64,000 bases of DNA. Source: Aquabacterium sp. Its GTDB lineage: Bacteria; Pseudomonadota; Gammaproteobacteria; Burkholderiales; Burkholderiaceae_C. The notes below the pieces were generated by a model that was not told the origin of the DNA, made no database searches, and saw only the letters and a list, made by a program, of their open reading frames with translations. Below, piece after piece: positions 1 through 7,750 of this stretch. A program made the translations under genes and the position numbers. The stretch spans positions 124,001 to 188,000 of the forward strand of contig NZ_JAUSAR010000188.1 in NCBI RefSeq assembly GCF_030652515.1, read 5' to 3'. Position 1 is the stretch's first letter, and every line of letters starts with the position of its first letter.

Positions 1-456
1 GAAGGATTTTGGGTGTTGCTGCGGAAAGATCGTGGCGTCGATGAGTGCGGCGCCGTCGGCGGCCATGTGCATCTGTAGCAGTGCGGTCAACGCGTCTGGA
101 TGGGGTGCTCCTCGTGCGTCCACTGCGATGTATGCCCCGCAGCCCGTCTTAAAGGCCTCTGTCATCATGACGTGGTGGGTGTCGCCGGTGAGCACTAGGC
201 TGTTGGCCTGCCCGCGTGCTTGCGCGCTAGCCGTGGCGATGCCGCGCAGACACCTGGCTTGTTCGGCTGTTGTGGCCATATGGGTTAGCACACCCCACGC
301 GATGACGGGGAAAGGCCCGGCAATGCCATTGCCCAGTTGATGACGGCGCTGTGCCAGATCAAGGCGAGCCTTGTACTGGCGCGCTTTGCCAAGTTGGCGC
401 CGCGCCAGCCGCTGGCGGTTCCACTGCCGAAGCAGCTTCTTTATTGCGGCAATCAT
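1..456 (-). CDS. probable glycosyltransferase, N-terminal part (cut by window edge)
   Basis: An open frame runs on the minus strand from an ATG at 456 to the first base of the window (152 codons, no stop). Its ATG overlaps the TGA of the upstream GT2 gene as ATGA, so it is translationally coupled to it. The start is basic (MIAAIKKLLRQWNRQR); the rest contains LVLTGDTHHV, AYIAVDARG and IDATIFPQQHPKSF. The last motif resembles the acceptor-side segment of some GT-A type glycosyltransferases from polysaccharide clusters, and the context (last visible gene of a glycosyltransferase operon) agrees. Family assignment is tentative because the C-terminal half is missing. A plus-strand frame across the same bases is judged a shadow. 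Confidence 0.6.
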   Translation of the reverse strand, partial: MIAAIKKLLRQWNRQRLARRQLGKARQYKARLDLAQRRHQLGNGIAGPFPVIAWGVLTHMATTAEQARCLRGIATASAQARGQANSLVLTGDTHHVMMTEAFKTGCGAYIAVDARGAPHPDALTALLQMHMAADGAALIDATIFPQQHPKSF

Positions 457-1388
457 ATGACGTGTTTGGCGTCGGTTCTGCGTAGCTTTCTGTCACGTGG
501 GTAGCGTATTGCCCCTATGACCCGACCGAATACCCGCGTGGCCCGAACCACGTCCAGCACCAGAACTCGTGCCAGCATTTCCAGTGCGGCCGTTGCGCAA
601 TACCGCCAGCGGCGTGCCGTGGACACTTGCACACCCAGGTGCTTGAGCTCAAATAAAAACTTGGACTGGATATGGTGATATCCACGGAGGTACTCGGCTT
701 TGAAGCGCCCCTTGCCGCTGCTGGAGCTTCTGGACAGGTGCTTGACGGTGGCTTTGGGCGCCAGGATCAGCTCGCCGCATTGCTGGGCAAGGCGCATGCA
801 GAGATCGGTGTCTTCCTGATAAAGAAAGAAGTCTTCGTCAAAGCCTTGAATCTGGATCATGGCTTCGCGCCGAATCAGCATGCATGCGCCAGAGATGAAT
901 CCCACGCAGGTGTCGGCCTCGGCGCCTGGGCCTTTTGGTGACCATGAACCGGGCGTCCAGCCATAGCTCAAATCCAGGTAGCCCCTTTTTCCCGACAGTT
1001 GTGGGCCGATGGCTGAGGCTTTTGGATACCGGTCGGCCGCCTGAATCATGGCTATGCCGTCATCGGCGCCAATGACGCAATCCGGGTTGAGCAAGAGCAC
1101 GAACTCGGTGGTGGCGGCCCAGACGCCCTGATTGTTGGCAGCGCCAAAACCGCGGTTGCGTTCATTGACGATGATCCGGGCATGCGGGAGGTGCTCACGC
1201 ACTTGGGCCACCGTGTCGTCACTGCTGGCATTATCGATCACCGTGACATGGGGAAACGCCGCGAGGCAGCGCCCCAGTTCAGGCGCGCAATGTCCACTGT
1301 GGTACGTGGCCATGACCACGGTGACTCGATCGAGATCTCCGGCTTGCGAAGCCGGGGTTTGGACAGGCGGAGTGCTGAGCATGCGCAA
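453..1388 (-). CDS. family 2 glycosyltransferase (rhamnosyltransferase-like)
   Basis: This 311-residue protein has the GT2 layout: VTVVMATYHSG near residue 23, VIDNASSDDT near 50, NRGFGAANNQG near 78, the nucleotide-sugar/metal motif NPDC at 101-104, SGACMLIRR at 166-174 and the catalytic-base segment FFLYQEDTDLC at 187-197. It is expected to transfer a sugar (rhamnose in the best-known relatives) from a nucleotide donor to a lipid-linked polysaccharide intermediate at the inner face of the cytoplasmic membrane. It lies third in the minus-strand operon, 59 nt after the GT4 gene, and its stop overlaps the next start. There is no membrane segment near the N-terminus. Donor and acceptor cannot be read from sequence. 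Confidence 0.88.
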   Translation of the reverse strand: MRMLSTPPVQTPASQAGDLDRVTVVMATYHSGHCAPELGRCLAAFPHVTVIDNASSDDTVAQVREHLPHARIIVNERNRGFGAANNQGVWAATTEFVLLLNPDCVIGADDGIAMIQAADRYPKASAIGPQLSGKRGYLDLSYGWTPGSWSPKGPGAEADTCVGFISGACMLIRREAMIQIQGFDEDFFLYQEDTDLCMRLAQQCGELILAPKATVKHLSRSSSSGKGRFKAEYLRGYHHIQSKFLFELKHLGVQVSTARRWRYCATAALEMLARVLVLDVVRATRVFGRVIGAIRYPRDRKLRRTDAKHVI

Positions 1389-1447
1389 TTTTGCCAGGGA
1401 AGTGGACTTGCTTTTGGAGTCAGGACACCACGGCGTGCTTTGACTCC

Positions 1448-2548
1448 TCAGGCGGTGAACAGCGCTTGGTAGCGCTGACGCATGAGTTCGACACCGTGCC
1501 TGGCCAAAGCGTCTTGACGAGCATGTTGAGCCAGCGTGGCGGCTTGCTCAGGCTGCGTGAGCAGGCGCCGCAGCGCGTTGGCCATGTCCGCCGGGCATCC
1601 TTCTGGCACGAGAAGCCCATTGCGGTCGTGGTCGATGATCTCCTTGATGCCAACGACCTGGCTGGCCACCACGGCGCAACCGGCGGCCATGCCTTCAATC
1701 AAGGCCAGTGGCATGCCTTCGTAATGGGTGCTGAGCAGGCAAATTTGATTCTGCTTCAGCAAGGCGGGCACATCTTTGCACAGGCCGATGAAAACGACTT
1801 GGTCCTTGAGCCCCAATTCTTTGCTGAGTGTTTCGGCCTTGTTTCTGTAGCGCTGTTTGCCGCCGCCAGCCAGAAGCAGTTTGGGTGTCAGCCCGGTTTC
1901 CTTGAGCAGCTTCAAAGCACGAATGGCCGTCTCATGGTCCTTCTGCCCCGAGAAGCGAGCGCACATGACGATGTTTGGTGCGCGCGAAGAATAAGAGATC
2001 GTCTCGGCGTCCTGGAACTTGCCAAGGGCGATTCCATTGGGGATGCTGATGACCTTTTCCGAAGGAAAGCCCAGTTCCAGCAACCGGCCCTTCACGCCCT
2101 CGGAGACGCCGATGATGTGCCGGGTTCGGTGAGCCAGCCAACGAGCCTGTTTCAGGCGCAAGTAGGTGTAGCGTTCTCGCGAGTTGTGTTCGACGTGAAT
2201 CAAGTTGGGGACACCAGCCCAGAGGCCTGCATAGCGCCCGATCAAGTGTTCGCTGAATCCGTGTGCGACCAGTGTTTGCGGTTTGAAACGCAGGCAGATT
2301 TGTTTGAGTTGCCATATCGACGCAGCATGGTTCAAGCCGGACACGGTTTCAACAGGCACCCCTTCGTCTTTCAAAGATTCGACGCGGGTTGTGGGGATTT
2401 GGCGTTTGCGCCTGAGCACCAAAAGCGGTTGCACGGAGGTGCCATTCGCTGCCTTGACTAAATCGATCGCCACCTGGGTTGCGCCGGAAAACCCGCCGGA
2501 GACAAAATGCAGTACGCGCACTGGTTCAGTTTTTTTTGATGGGGTCAC
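1448..2548 (-). CDS. family 4 glycosyltransferase
   Basis: The 366-residue protein has the GT-B fold signature of GT4 enzymes: the glycine-rich N-terminal loop HFVSGGFSGATQVAIDLV (residues 14-31), ISIPNGIALGKF near 168, the C-domain start NIVMCARFSGQKDH near 192 and the EX7E motif in YEGMPLALIEGMAAG (Glu277 and Glu285). It should be a retaining transferase adding a sugar to a growing polysaccharide or lipid A-core structure. The start ATG at 2548 overlaps the stop of the GT25 gene (ATGA), so the two are coupled. The specific linkage is unknown. Confidence 0.88.
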   Translation of the reverse strand: MTPSKKTEPVRVLHFVSGGFSGATQVAIDLVKAANGTSVQPLLVLRRKRQIPTTRVESLKDEGVPVETVSGLNHAASIWQLKQICLRFKPQTLVAHGFSEHLIGRYAGLWAGVPNLIHVEHNSRERYTYLRLKQARWLAHRTRHIIGVSEGVKGRLLELGFPSEKVISIPNGIALGKFQDAETISYSSRAPNIVMCARFSGQKDHETAIRALKLLKETGLTPKLLLAGGGKQRYRNKAETLSKELGLKDQVVFIGLCKDVPALLKQNQICLLSTHYEGMPLALIEGMAAGCAVVASQVVGIKEIIDHDRNGLLVPEGCPADMANALRRLLTQPEQAATLAQHARQDALARHGVELMRQRYQALFTA

Positions 2549-3351
2549 TTGTTGGCCCTTGGGGCGATGCTGAACTGAGTTTTGTCCAGCCGCACGTGCC
2601 GACGTTCAGCCTTGTGGAGAACGCTCAATATGCGGCATCCAATGCGCAGCTGTGACATGAGGCGGCGGTAAACGAACAAGGCTTTGGATTTCTTCTCGAC
2701 CTGGGGCCTGCCGACGATGCCAATGGACGAGTGGCCGCCTGCTGCCGGCCTCAATCCATAGTGCTCACACATGTCCAGCTGGACGATGGCGGCGGGTTCG
2801 ACCTGCAAGGCGCGCAAGGCGTAGTGGCTGCTGATGAACGCGTCGGAGGGGCCGGCCAGTCCCTGGTTCGCCTTGGCCAGCAACTTCTGCGCGCCCAAGG
2901 GCCACACCACGTAGCCCGCCGAGCCGGTGCGGTCCTGGAACAAATCCAGCAAGCCAAAGGCCGGGGTGATGCGGGTGGTGCGCTTGCCCATGATCTTCTT
3001 GCGTCCTCGAATCTCCAGCACCACCAGGTCGATGTCTTTCAGCGTGGACAGCTCAGCCAGAAGCTCGGGTGTGGTGTTGGCCAACACGGCGTCGTCTTCA
3101 AGGATCAACGCGGGTTGGCCACTGTCCACCACGGATTGCCAGGCGTTGCGGTGGCTCAGGAAGCAGCACACTTCGGCTTTCCGCAAGGGCCGTTCCCAGG
3201 TGTTGGCCAAGCTGTTGTAGGTGGCCTCGGGCAGGGTGGCGGCATCGACCGCATGGGCCAGCTCAAAAGATAGCCCGAGCTTGTCCATCTGTGTTTTCTG
3301 AAATGCCAGGCGATCACTGTGTCGGGGCAAATTGATGATCAGGATCTGCAT
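2545..3351 (-). CDS. family 25 glycosyltransferase (LPS biosynthesis type)
   Basis: The 268-residue protein begins MQILIINLPRHSDRL, typical of GT25 (LgtB/LpsA-like) enzymes, with CCFLSHRNAW at 62-71 and the metal-binding acidic motif ALILEDDAVL at 81-90. Family members add galactose or glucose to lipopolysaccharide oligosaccharide. It is the first gene of the minus-strand operon; the intergenic space to the divergent hipB gene (3352-3514) must hold both promoters. The C-terminal 60 residues are basic and less conserved. The sugar it uses cannot be determined. Confidence 0.87.
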   Translation of the reverse strand: MQILIINLPRHSDRLAFQKTQMDKLGLSFELAHAVDAATLPEATYNSLANTWERPLRKAEVCCFLSHRNAWQSVVDSGQPALILEDDAVLANTTPELLAELSTLKDIDLVVLEIRGRKKIMGKRTTRITPAFGLLDLFQDRTGSAGYVVWPLGAQKLLAKANQGLAGPSDAFISSHYALRALQVEPAAIVQLDMCEHYGLRPAAGGHSSIGIVGRPQVEKKSKALFVYRRLMSQLRIGCRILSVLHKAERRHVRLDKTQFSIAPRANK

Positions 3352-3442
3352 CTGGTGCGCTTTCTCTGACGGGGCTTTGAGCTTAGCCGTGGGTCAGGAG
3401 GCAGGATTGTGGCAGATCGTTGGCGTGTTTCTGGGCTCGAAA

Positions 3443-3516
3443 ATACAAATCATCTTGTGTATTCCCGATAAACAAACTATCATTTGTAAATCATAAAAAC
3501 AGCCTTAGATTTGTAT
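3443..3516 (+). promoter_or_regulatory. candidate HipB operator pair
   Basis: ATACAAATC at 3443-3451 and its exact reverse complement GATTTGTAT at 3508-3516 bracket the hipB promoter region; the second copy overlaps the hipB start codon. A third related element, CATTTGTAAATCAT, lies at 3481-3494. Repeated TTTGTA half-sites just before a HipB-type repressor fit autoregulation, as known for hipBA in E. coli, though the motif here is different. Confidence 0.5.
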
Positions 3517-3787
3517 GATTGACTTCATCATTCGCACCTCGGAGCAGTTGCCGACCTTGCTACAGGCCTTCCGAAAGGAAGCAGGTTTGACGCAAGCAGA
3601 GGCGGCCCTTCGCCTGGGGGTGACCCAGCAGACCATGTCCGCGCTTGAGCGCAATGCCGAGAAGGTGAGCGTTGAGCGGCTGATGCGGCTGCTGAGCATC
3701 TTGGGCGTGGAGCTCGTGATGCGTCAGTCATCGCCTGGCGACGCAGTGAAGCCCTCGGATGCGGCATCTTCCGGGCCGACCTGGTAA
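3515..3787 (+). CDS. hipB: HipB-like antitoxin / XRE repressor
   Basis: A 90-residue protein with one XRE helix-turn-helix (about residues 13-66; LTQAEAALRLGVTQQTMSALE is the recognition part). It precedes hipA by 10 bases and should both neutralise HipA and repress the operon. The last 18 residues are Ser/Pro/Ala-rich and probably disordered, the usual protease-sensitive tail of HipB proteins. The start ATG at 3515 lacks a good ribosome-binding site and overlaps a putative operator half-site, which fits tight repression. Confidence 0.85.
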   Translation: MIDFIIRTSEQLPTLLQAFRKEAGLTQAEAALRLGVTQQTMSALERNAEKVSVERLMRLLSILGVELVMRQSSPGDAVKPSDAASSGPTW

Positions 3788-3797
3788 GGCGAGCATC

Positions 3798-5144
3798 ATG
3801 GGGCGACTTTCACACACCCGCACCTTGGGTCTTTGGATGAATGGTGACTTTGTGGGCACCTGGCGCAACCTGCCAAATTCAGGCGAAGTGCTGCAGTACG
3901 CACCCGATTGGGCCAACTCGCGGCAGGGCCGGCCGCTGTCCTTGTCATTGCCTTTCATCCCTGGCAATGCCCCCCACCGCGGCGAGAAAGTGCGGGCTTA
4001 CTTTGAGAACCTGCTGCCCGACAGCAAGGCGATCCGCGAGCGCGTGGCGCGCCGGTTTCACACGGGCTCCACCGAGGCCTTCGACTTGCTGGCCCAGATT
4101 GGTCGGGACTGCGTAGGGGCACTGCAAATTCTGCCGGAGCATGCCGTGCCCGCTGGTGTGCACACGGTCCAAGCCACGCCCTTGAGTGAGGCAGAAGTTG
4201 CCACAGTGCTGCGCGGAGCCATGGCACCCGCGCCACTGGGCCACGACGATGAGGACTTTCGCATCTCGATTGCGGGCGCGCAAGAAAAGACGGCGCTGCT
4301 GTCCATCGATGGCCAATGGTGCCAGCCGCAGGGCGCAACTGCGACGACGCACATCTTCAAGCTGCCCTTGGGCTTGGTGGGCGGCCTGAAGTTCGACATG
4401 AGCGAGTCGGTGGAAAACGAGTGGCTGTGCGCTTTGATCCTGAAGGCGTATGGGCTGCCTGTCGCGAACTGCGAGCCCCTGCAATTCGAGGATCTGAAAG
4501 TGCTCTCGGTTGAGCGCTTCGACCGTGCATGGTGGCGCAGCCCCACTGGAGAAAGCCGACTCATCCGCTTGCCCCAGGAGGACCTGTGCCAGGCCACGGG
4601 CGTGCCACCACTGGCCAAGTACGAGAACGAAGGCGGACCGGGCATCGACGCCATCATGGACGTGCTGGCAGGATCCATGGATCGAGACCGCGACAGGCGG
4701 ACGTTCTTCCAGGCGCAGGTTTTGTTCTGGATGCTGTGCGCCACCGATGGCCACGCCAAGAACTTCAGCTTGTTCTTGCGCCCCGCAGGTCAGTACCAGC
4801 TCACACCGCTTTACGACGTGCTGTCGGCCTACCCGGTGCTGGGTGAAGGCCCTGGAAAGCTTTCGCCCTTCAAGGCCAGGATGGCGATGGCGGTCTGCTC
4901 AAAAAACGTGCATTGGAATATGCGTGACATTCAGCGCCGACATTGGCTGGCCGTGGGTGAGCGGCACGGCGTGCTCACGCCGGACGGTCGTCCGGCTCAG
5001 TTCGTCATTGATGACCTGATCGACCGCACGCCGCAGGTGGTGGAGGCTGTGCGGACCATGCTGCCGAAGGACTTTCCGGGGATGCTGGCGGACAGCGTTC
5101 TTGGTGGTCTGCAGGATGCGGCAGGCAAGCTGAGGGGCTTTTGA
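3798..5144 (+). CDS. hipA: HipA toxin, serine/threonine kinase
   Basis: A 448-residue HipA-family kinase. In E. coli, HipA phosphorylates glutamyl-tRNA synthetase and induces dormancy. The N-subdomain 1 starts at RTLGLWMNGDFVG. The flexible loop SIAGAQEKTAL (157-167) holds the serine that is autophosphorylated in HipA; TDGHAKNFS (316-324) gives the catalytic Asp317 and metal-binding Asn; YDV at 339-341 corresponds to the DFG position. All appear intact, so the toxin is probably active. I chose ATG 3798 because GGCGAG precedes it and the conserved fold begins directly after; an upstream in-frame start at 3759 would overlap hipB. The gene ends at the edge of the 39-bp mqsA-like repeat. Confidence 0.93.
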   Translation: MGRLSHTRTLGLWMNGDFVGTWRNLPNSGEVLQYAPDWANSRQGRPLSLSLPFIPGNAPHRGEKVRAYFENLLPDSKAIRERVARRFHTGSTEAFDLLAQIGRDCVGALQILPEHAVPAGVHTVQATPLSEAEVATVLRGAMAPAPLGHDDEDFRISIAGAQEKTALLSIDGQWCQPQGATATTHIFKLPLGLVGGLKFDMSESVENEWLCALILKAYGLPVANCEPLQFEDLKVLSVERFDRAWWRSPTGESRLIRLPQEDLCQATGVPPLAKYENEGGPGIDAIMDVLAGSMDRDRDRRTFFQAQVLFWMLCATDGHAKNFSLFLRPAGQYQLTPLYDVLSAYPVLGEGPGKLSPFKARMAMAVCSKNVHWNMRDIQRRHWLAVGERHGVLTPDGRPAQFVIDDLIDRTPQVVEAVRTMLPKDFPGMLADSVLGGLQDAAGKLRGF

Positions 5145-5149
5145 ATTTA

Positions 5150-5188
5150 GAGTTGTGAACATGAAGTGCCCAACTTGTGCGGCGGCGA
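5150..5188 (+). repeat. 39-bp direct repeat, copy 1 (copy of the mqsA start)
   Basis: Positions 5150-5188 are identical to 6287-6325, which spans the end of mqsR and the start of mqsA. The flanks differ immediately on both sides. Here it supplies the first codons of a truncated integrase. The spacing between the copies is 1137 bp, and they enclose the integrase fragment and mqsR. Confidence 0.95.
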
Positions 5189-5916
5189 CCAACCTCAAGG
5201 AATTGGAGCTGCTGAGGGCCGTGTTCAACCGCGTGCAGATCGACCGAATCAAGCCGCACCATGTGCGCGCCTACTTGGACAAGCGAGGCCAGGCCGCCAA
5301 GTGCCGTGCAAACCGCGAGAAGGCCCTTTTGAGCCATTTATTCAACCGGGCCAGGGAGTGGGGCTACACCGACGCGCCAAACCCTTGCCAGGGCGTCAAG
5401 GGCTTCAAAGAGTTGGGCCGCGACCGGTACGTGAGCGATGTCGAATTTCAGGCTGTGCGGGAAGCTGCGCACCCCACGGTGCGCGATGCCATGGACATTG
5501 CCTTGCTGACCGGCCAGCGGCCCGCCGACGTGCTGAAGATCAAGCGCGCTGACATCCATGATGGTGCCTTGTGGATCGTCCAGAACAAGACGGGCGCCAA
5601 GCGGGCCATTGAGGTGACCGGCGAGTTGAAAGCGTTGATCGACCGGATGAACGCCCGACCACGTGAGCGCGTCAGCGCGTTTCTGATCCAGGACGATGAC
5701 GGCAAGCCTCTGCGCACCGATGCCCTGCGTTCACGCTTTGACAAGGCCCGCAAGGCGGCGGGCGTGTCGTTCCAGTTCCGGGACATCCGGGCCAAGGCCG
5801 CTACCGACACGGGCGACCTGGCTCATGCCCAGGTGCTGTTGGGCCACAAGCGGCGGGAAATGACTGAGCACTACGTGAAGCGCCGAACCGGTGAGCGGGT
5901 TAAGCCGCTGCGCTGA
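5161..5916 (+). pseudogene. tyrosine recombinase/integrase, 5'-truncated and fused to the mqsA start
   Basis: Starting at the ATG in the 39-bp repeat, the first nine residues (MKCPTCAAA) are those of MqsA; from about residue 10 the protein is a phage/island tyrosine integrase. The core-binding part (HHVRAYLDKRGQAAKCRANR) and catalytic domain are present: Arg in TGQRPADVL, Lys in QNKTGAKR, FRDIRAKAATD (Arg where His is usual), His in LLGHK and the nucleophile Tyr in TEHYVKRR. The N-terminal arm-binding region of about 80 residues is missing. It may still be translated but is unlikely to be a full integrase. It is best read as the remnant of a mobile element that recombined at the start of mqsA. 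Confidence 0.8.
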
Positions 5917-5975
5917 GGCATGCCGCTGAACTTCAAATTCTGGCCAGGTGGATAATTAACCAACTTGCCAAATTA

Positions 5976-5988
5976 AACCAACTAGGTT
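5976..5988 (+). promoter_or_regulatory. MqsA operator
   Basis: AACCAACTAGGTT differs at one base from the published E. coli MqsA site AACCT-N3-AGGTT, and lies 11-23 bases before the mqsR start. A partial second copy (AACCAACTTGCC) lies at 5958-5969. It should mediate autorepression of mqsRA by MqsA. Confidence 0.75.
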
Positions 5989-5998
5989 AAATTCAATC

Positions 5999-6295
5999 AT
6001 GGAAAAAGGCTCGCCTCATTGCAAGCTGTCTCTGGTCAAAGCATTGATCGAAGCGGGCAAGGTCCGCTCCACCATGTCAGCACTGGCGGGTGGTGCGGCT
6101 TTGGGTTTGGACTTCGGTGGAATCATCGGTGTGATCCAGACCATGACCACGGCGGATTTCTACAAGAGCATGACCACGCACGCTGACCACCGTGTTTGGC
6201 AAGACGTGTACAGGCCCAGCACGCCAGTCGGTGAGGTCTATCTGAAACTCACGGTCATTGATGACGTGCTGATCGTGTCCTTCAAGGAGTTGTGA
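5999..6295 (+). CDS. mqsR: MqsR toxin, RelE-fold mRNA interferase
   Basis: A 98-residue protein that aligns along its whole length with E. coli MqsR, including DFYKSMTT, WQDVYRP and VIDDVLIVSFKE. The residues reported as catalytic in E. coli, Lys56, Gln68 and Tyr81, fall at exactly those numbers here. It should cleave mRNA at GC(U/A) sites when MqsA is degraded. As in other mqsRA operons the toxin gene comes first. It is preceded by a near-consensus MqsA operator, and its stop overlaps the ribosome-binding/start region of mqsA. Confidence 0.95.
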   Translation: MEKGSPHCKLSLVKALIEAGKVRSTMSALAGGAALGLDFGGIIGVIQTMTTADFYKSMTTHADHRVWQDVYRPSTPVGEVYLKLTVIDDVLIVSFKEL

Positions 6296-6325
6296 ACATG
6301 AAGTGCCCAACTTGTGCGGCGGCGA
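6287..6325 (+). repeat. 39-bp direct repeat, copy 2 (mqsR-mqsA junction)
   Basis: This is the native copy of the repeat also found at 5150-5188; it contains the mqsR stop and the mqsA start with its first nine codons. The AAGGAG ribosome-binding site of mqsA (6284-6289) only partly falls inside it, so copy 1 lacks it. Confidence 0.95.
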
Positions 6326-6699
6326 AACTGGTGCATGACACCCGTGACATGCCTTACACCTACAAAGGTGAATCGACCACCATCCCGGCCGTGAGCGGCG
6401 ACTACTGCCCGGCTTGTGGCGAGGTGGTGCTTGACCTGGCGGAATCGACGCGCACCAGCGCGGCGATGCTGGACTTCAACAAGCAGGTGAATGCGGCGAT
6501 TGTTGACCCTGGCTTCATTGCCCAAGTGCGCAAGAAGCTGGCACTTGATCAGCGCGAAGCCGCTGAGATCTTTGGCGGCGGCGTCAATGCGTTTTCTCGC
6601 TACGAGAACGGCAAGACCAAGCCGCCCTTGGCCTTGGTGAAGCTGCTCAAAGTGCTTGACCGCCACCCCGATTTGTTGGGCGAGGTCAGGGCCGGGTAA
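6298..6699 (+). CDS. mqsA: MqsA antitoxin
   Basis: A 133-residue antitoxin with an N-terminal zinc domain (Cys3, Cys6, Cys37, Cys40) that binds MqsR and a C-terminal XRE helix-turn-helix (LDQREAAEIFGGGVNAFSRY) that binds the operator. Asn97 and Arg101, the base-reading residues in E. coli MqsA, are at the same positions. ATG 6298 is preferred over GTG 6292 because AAGGAG ends eight bases before it. The gene is followed by a strong hairpin terminator, closing the TA patch. Confidence 0.95.
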   Translation: MKCPTCAAAKLVHDTRDMPYTYKGESTTIPAVSGDYCPACGEVVLDLAESTRTSAAMLDFNKQVNAAIVDPGFIAQVRKKLALDQREAAEIFGGGVNAFSRYENGKTKPPLALVKLLKVLDRHPDLLGEVRAG

Positions 6700-6721
6700 A
6701 GGCCATCGCACCACGGTATTG

Positions 6722-6756
6722 GGCGCCCCTCTGGCAACGGTGGGGCGCCTTCTTCC
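6722..6756 (+). terminator. rho-independent terminator after mqsA
   Basis: GGCGCCCC (6722-6729) pairs with GGGGCGCC (6742-6749) around a 12-nt loop and is followed by TTCTTCCT. It lies 22 bases after the mqsA stop. Confidence 0.7.
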
Positions 6757-6796
6757 TGGCCGACTGTTTTGTAGAGCAGAGGCCCGAAATGTAGAA

Positions 6797-6829
6797 GGGC
6801 CCCGCGAGCTAGAACAGCTTGCAGGGCCC
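6797..6829 (-). terminator. hairpin after tRNA-Phe
   Basis: Read on the minus strand, GGGCCCTGC and GCGGGGCCC form an inverted repeat just downstream of tRNA-Phe, followed by TTC. The U tract is short, so termination strength is uncertain. Confidence 0.5.
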
Positions 6830-6837
6830 ATGAATAC

Positions 6838-6913
6838 TGGTGGCCAAGGGCGGAATCGAACCACCGACACGCGGATTTTCAATCCGCTGCTCTACCGACT
6901 GAGCTACTTGGCC
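6838..6913 (-). tRNA. tRNA-Phe (GAA)
   Basis: The minus strand gives a full cloverleaf: acceptor GGCCAAG (6913-6907) pairs with the strand at 6848-6842, D-arm with GTAGCTCAGTCGGTAGAGC, anticodon stem-loop GCGGATTGAAAATCCGC with anticodon GAA, T-arm GGTGGTTCGATTCCGCC, and an encoded CCA at 6840-6838. It is an intact 76-nt tRNA. Confidence 0.97.
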
Positions 6914-6957
6914 TTTTTGACTTCATTCGCTTCATCAGCGAAGACCAAAAGTATACA

Positions 6958-7719
6958 TCAGTTTGCAGCCGCTTTCTTGTTGCGACTCAAGTCCACGCCC
7001 AATTGTTTGAGCTTGCGGTACAGGTGAGTGCGCTCCAGGCCAGTCTTCTCGGCCACGCGGGTCATGCTGCCGCCTTCGCGGGCCAGGTGGAACTCGAAGT
7101 AGGCGCGCTCGAAGTCATCACGCGCTTCGCGCAGTGGGCGGTCAAGCTCGAAGCTTTGCTCGTGCGACAGCGCTTGATGCGCCGCAAAGCCATGGTTGGC
7201 CGGCGCATGGTGGTGGCTGTTGTCCACCGGGTGGTGCGTTTCGATGCGCACTGCCGCCAGGCTGGGTTGCATCATGCTGCTGTACGACGGTGCGGCCGTG
7301 ATGGGCGTGACCGTGGCCAGGTGCACCGGGGCCGACGAGTTGGTGGCGCGTGGTGCGGGCTTGGTGAGGCCTTGCTCAACGGCGCGCAGCAGCTTTTGCA
7401 TGGTCACCGGTTTTTCAAGGAAGGCTTGGGCGCCGAACTTGGTGGCCTCGACCGCGGTATCGATGGTGCCGTGGCCGGACATCATGATCACGGGCATCGT
7501 GAGTTGTCCGTTGGCGGACCATTCCTTGAGCAGCGTGACGCCGTCTACATCGGGCATCCAGATGTCGAGCAAGACCAGGTCTGGCTTGCAGGACTCTCGC
7601 ATGGTGCGAGCTTGCGCTGCGTTTTCAGCGACTTCGACGGAATGACCTTCGTCGGTGAGGATTTCTGAGAGCAGGGCACGGATGCCCAGTTCGTCGTCAA
7701 CTACAAGAATGGTGGCCAT
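6958..7719 (-). CDS. NtrX-like response regulator lacking the AAA+ domain
   Basis: A 253-residue regulator: receiver domain at 1-120 (Asp8, Asp9, phospho-acceptor Asp52, Ser81, Lys103), a linker rich in Ala/Pro/His, and a Fis-type helix-turn-helix at the C-terminus (RVAEKTGLERTHLYRKLKQLG). Classical NtrX carries a sigma-54 AAA+ ATPase between these parts; here about 230 residues are absent and no GAFTGA motif exists. It should therefore bind DNA but not activate sigma-54 polymerase by itself. The gene follows ntrY by 31 bp, so NtrY is the expected kinase. Confidence 0.85.
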   Translation of the reverse strand: MATILVVDDELGIRALLSEILTDEGHSVEVAENAAQARTMRESCKPDLVLLDIWMPDVDGVTLLKEWSANGQLTMPVIMMSGHGTIDTAVEATKFGAQAFLEKPVTMQKLLRAVEQGLTKPAPRATNSSAPVHLATVTPITAAPSYSSMMQPSLAAVRIETHHPVDNSHHHAPANHGFAAHQALSHEQSFELDRPLREARDDFERAYFEFHLAREGGSMTRVAEKTGLERTHLYRKLKQLGVDLSRNKKAAAN

Positions 7720-7750
7720 GAATTTAATGTCCTCGGTAGTCGGAACACGA

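Noticed and set aside
32-340. Plus-strand frame at the window start
   Set aside because: The minus strand holds a coupled glycosyltransferase frame continuous with the operon; the plus frame is Ala/Ser/Cys-rich noise.
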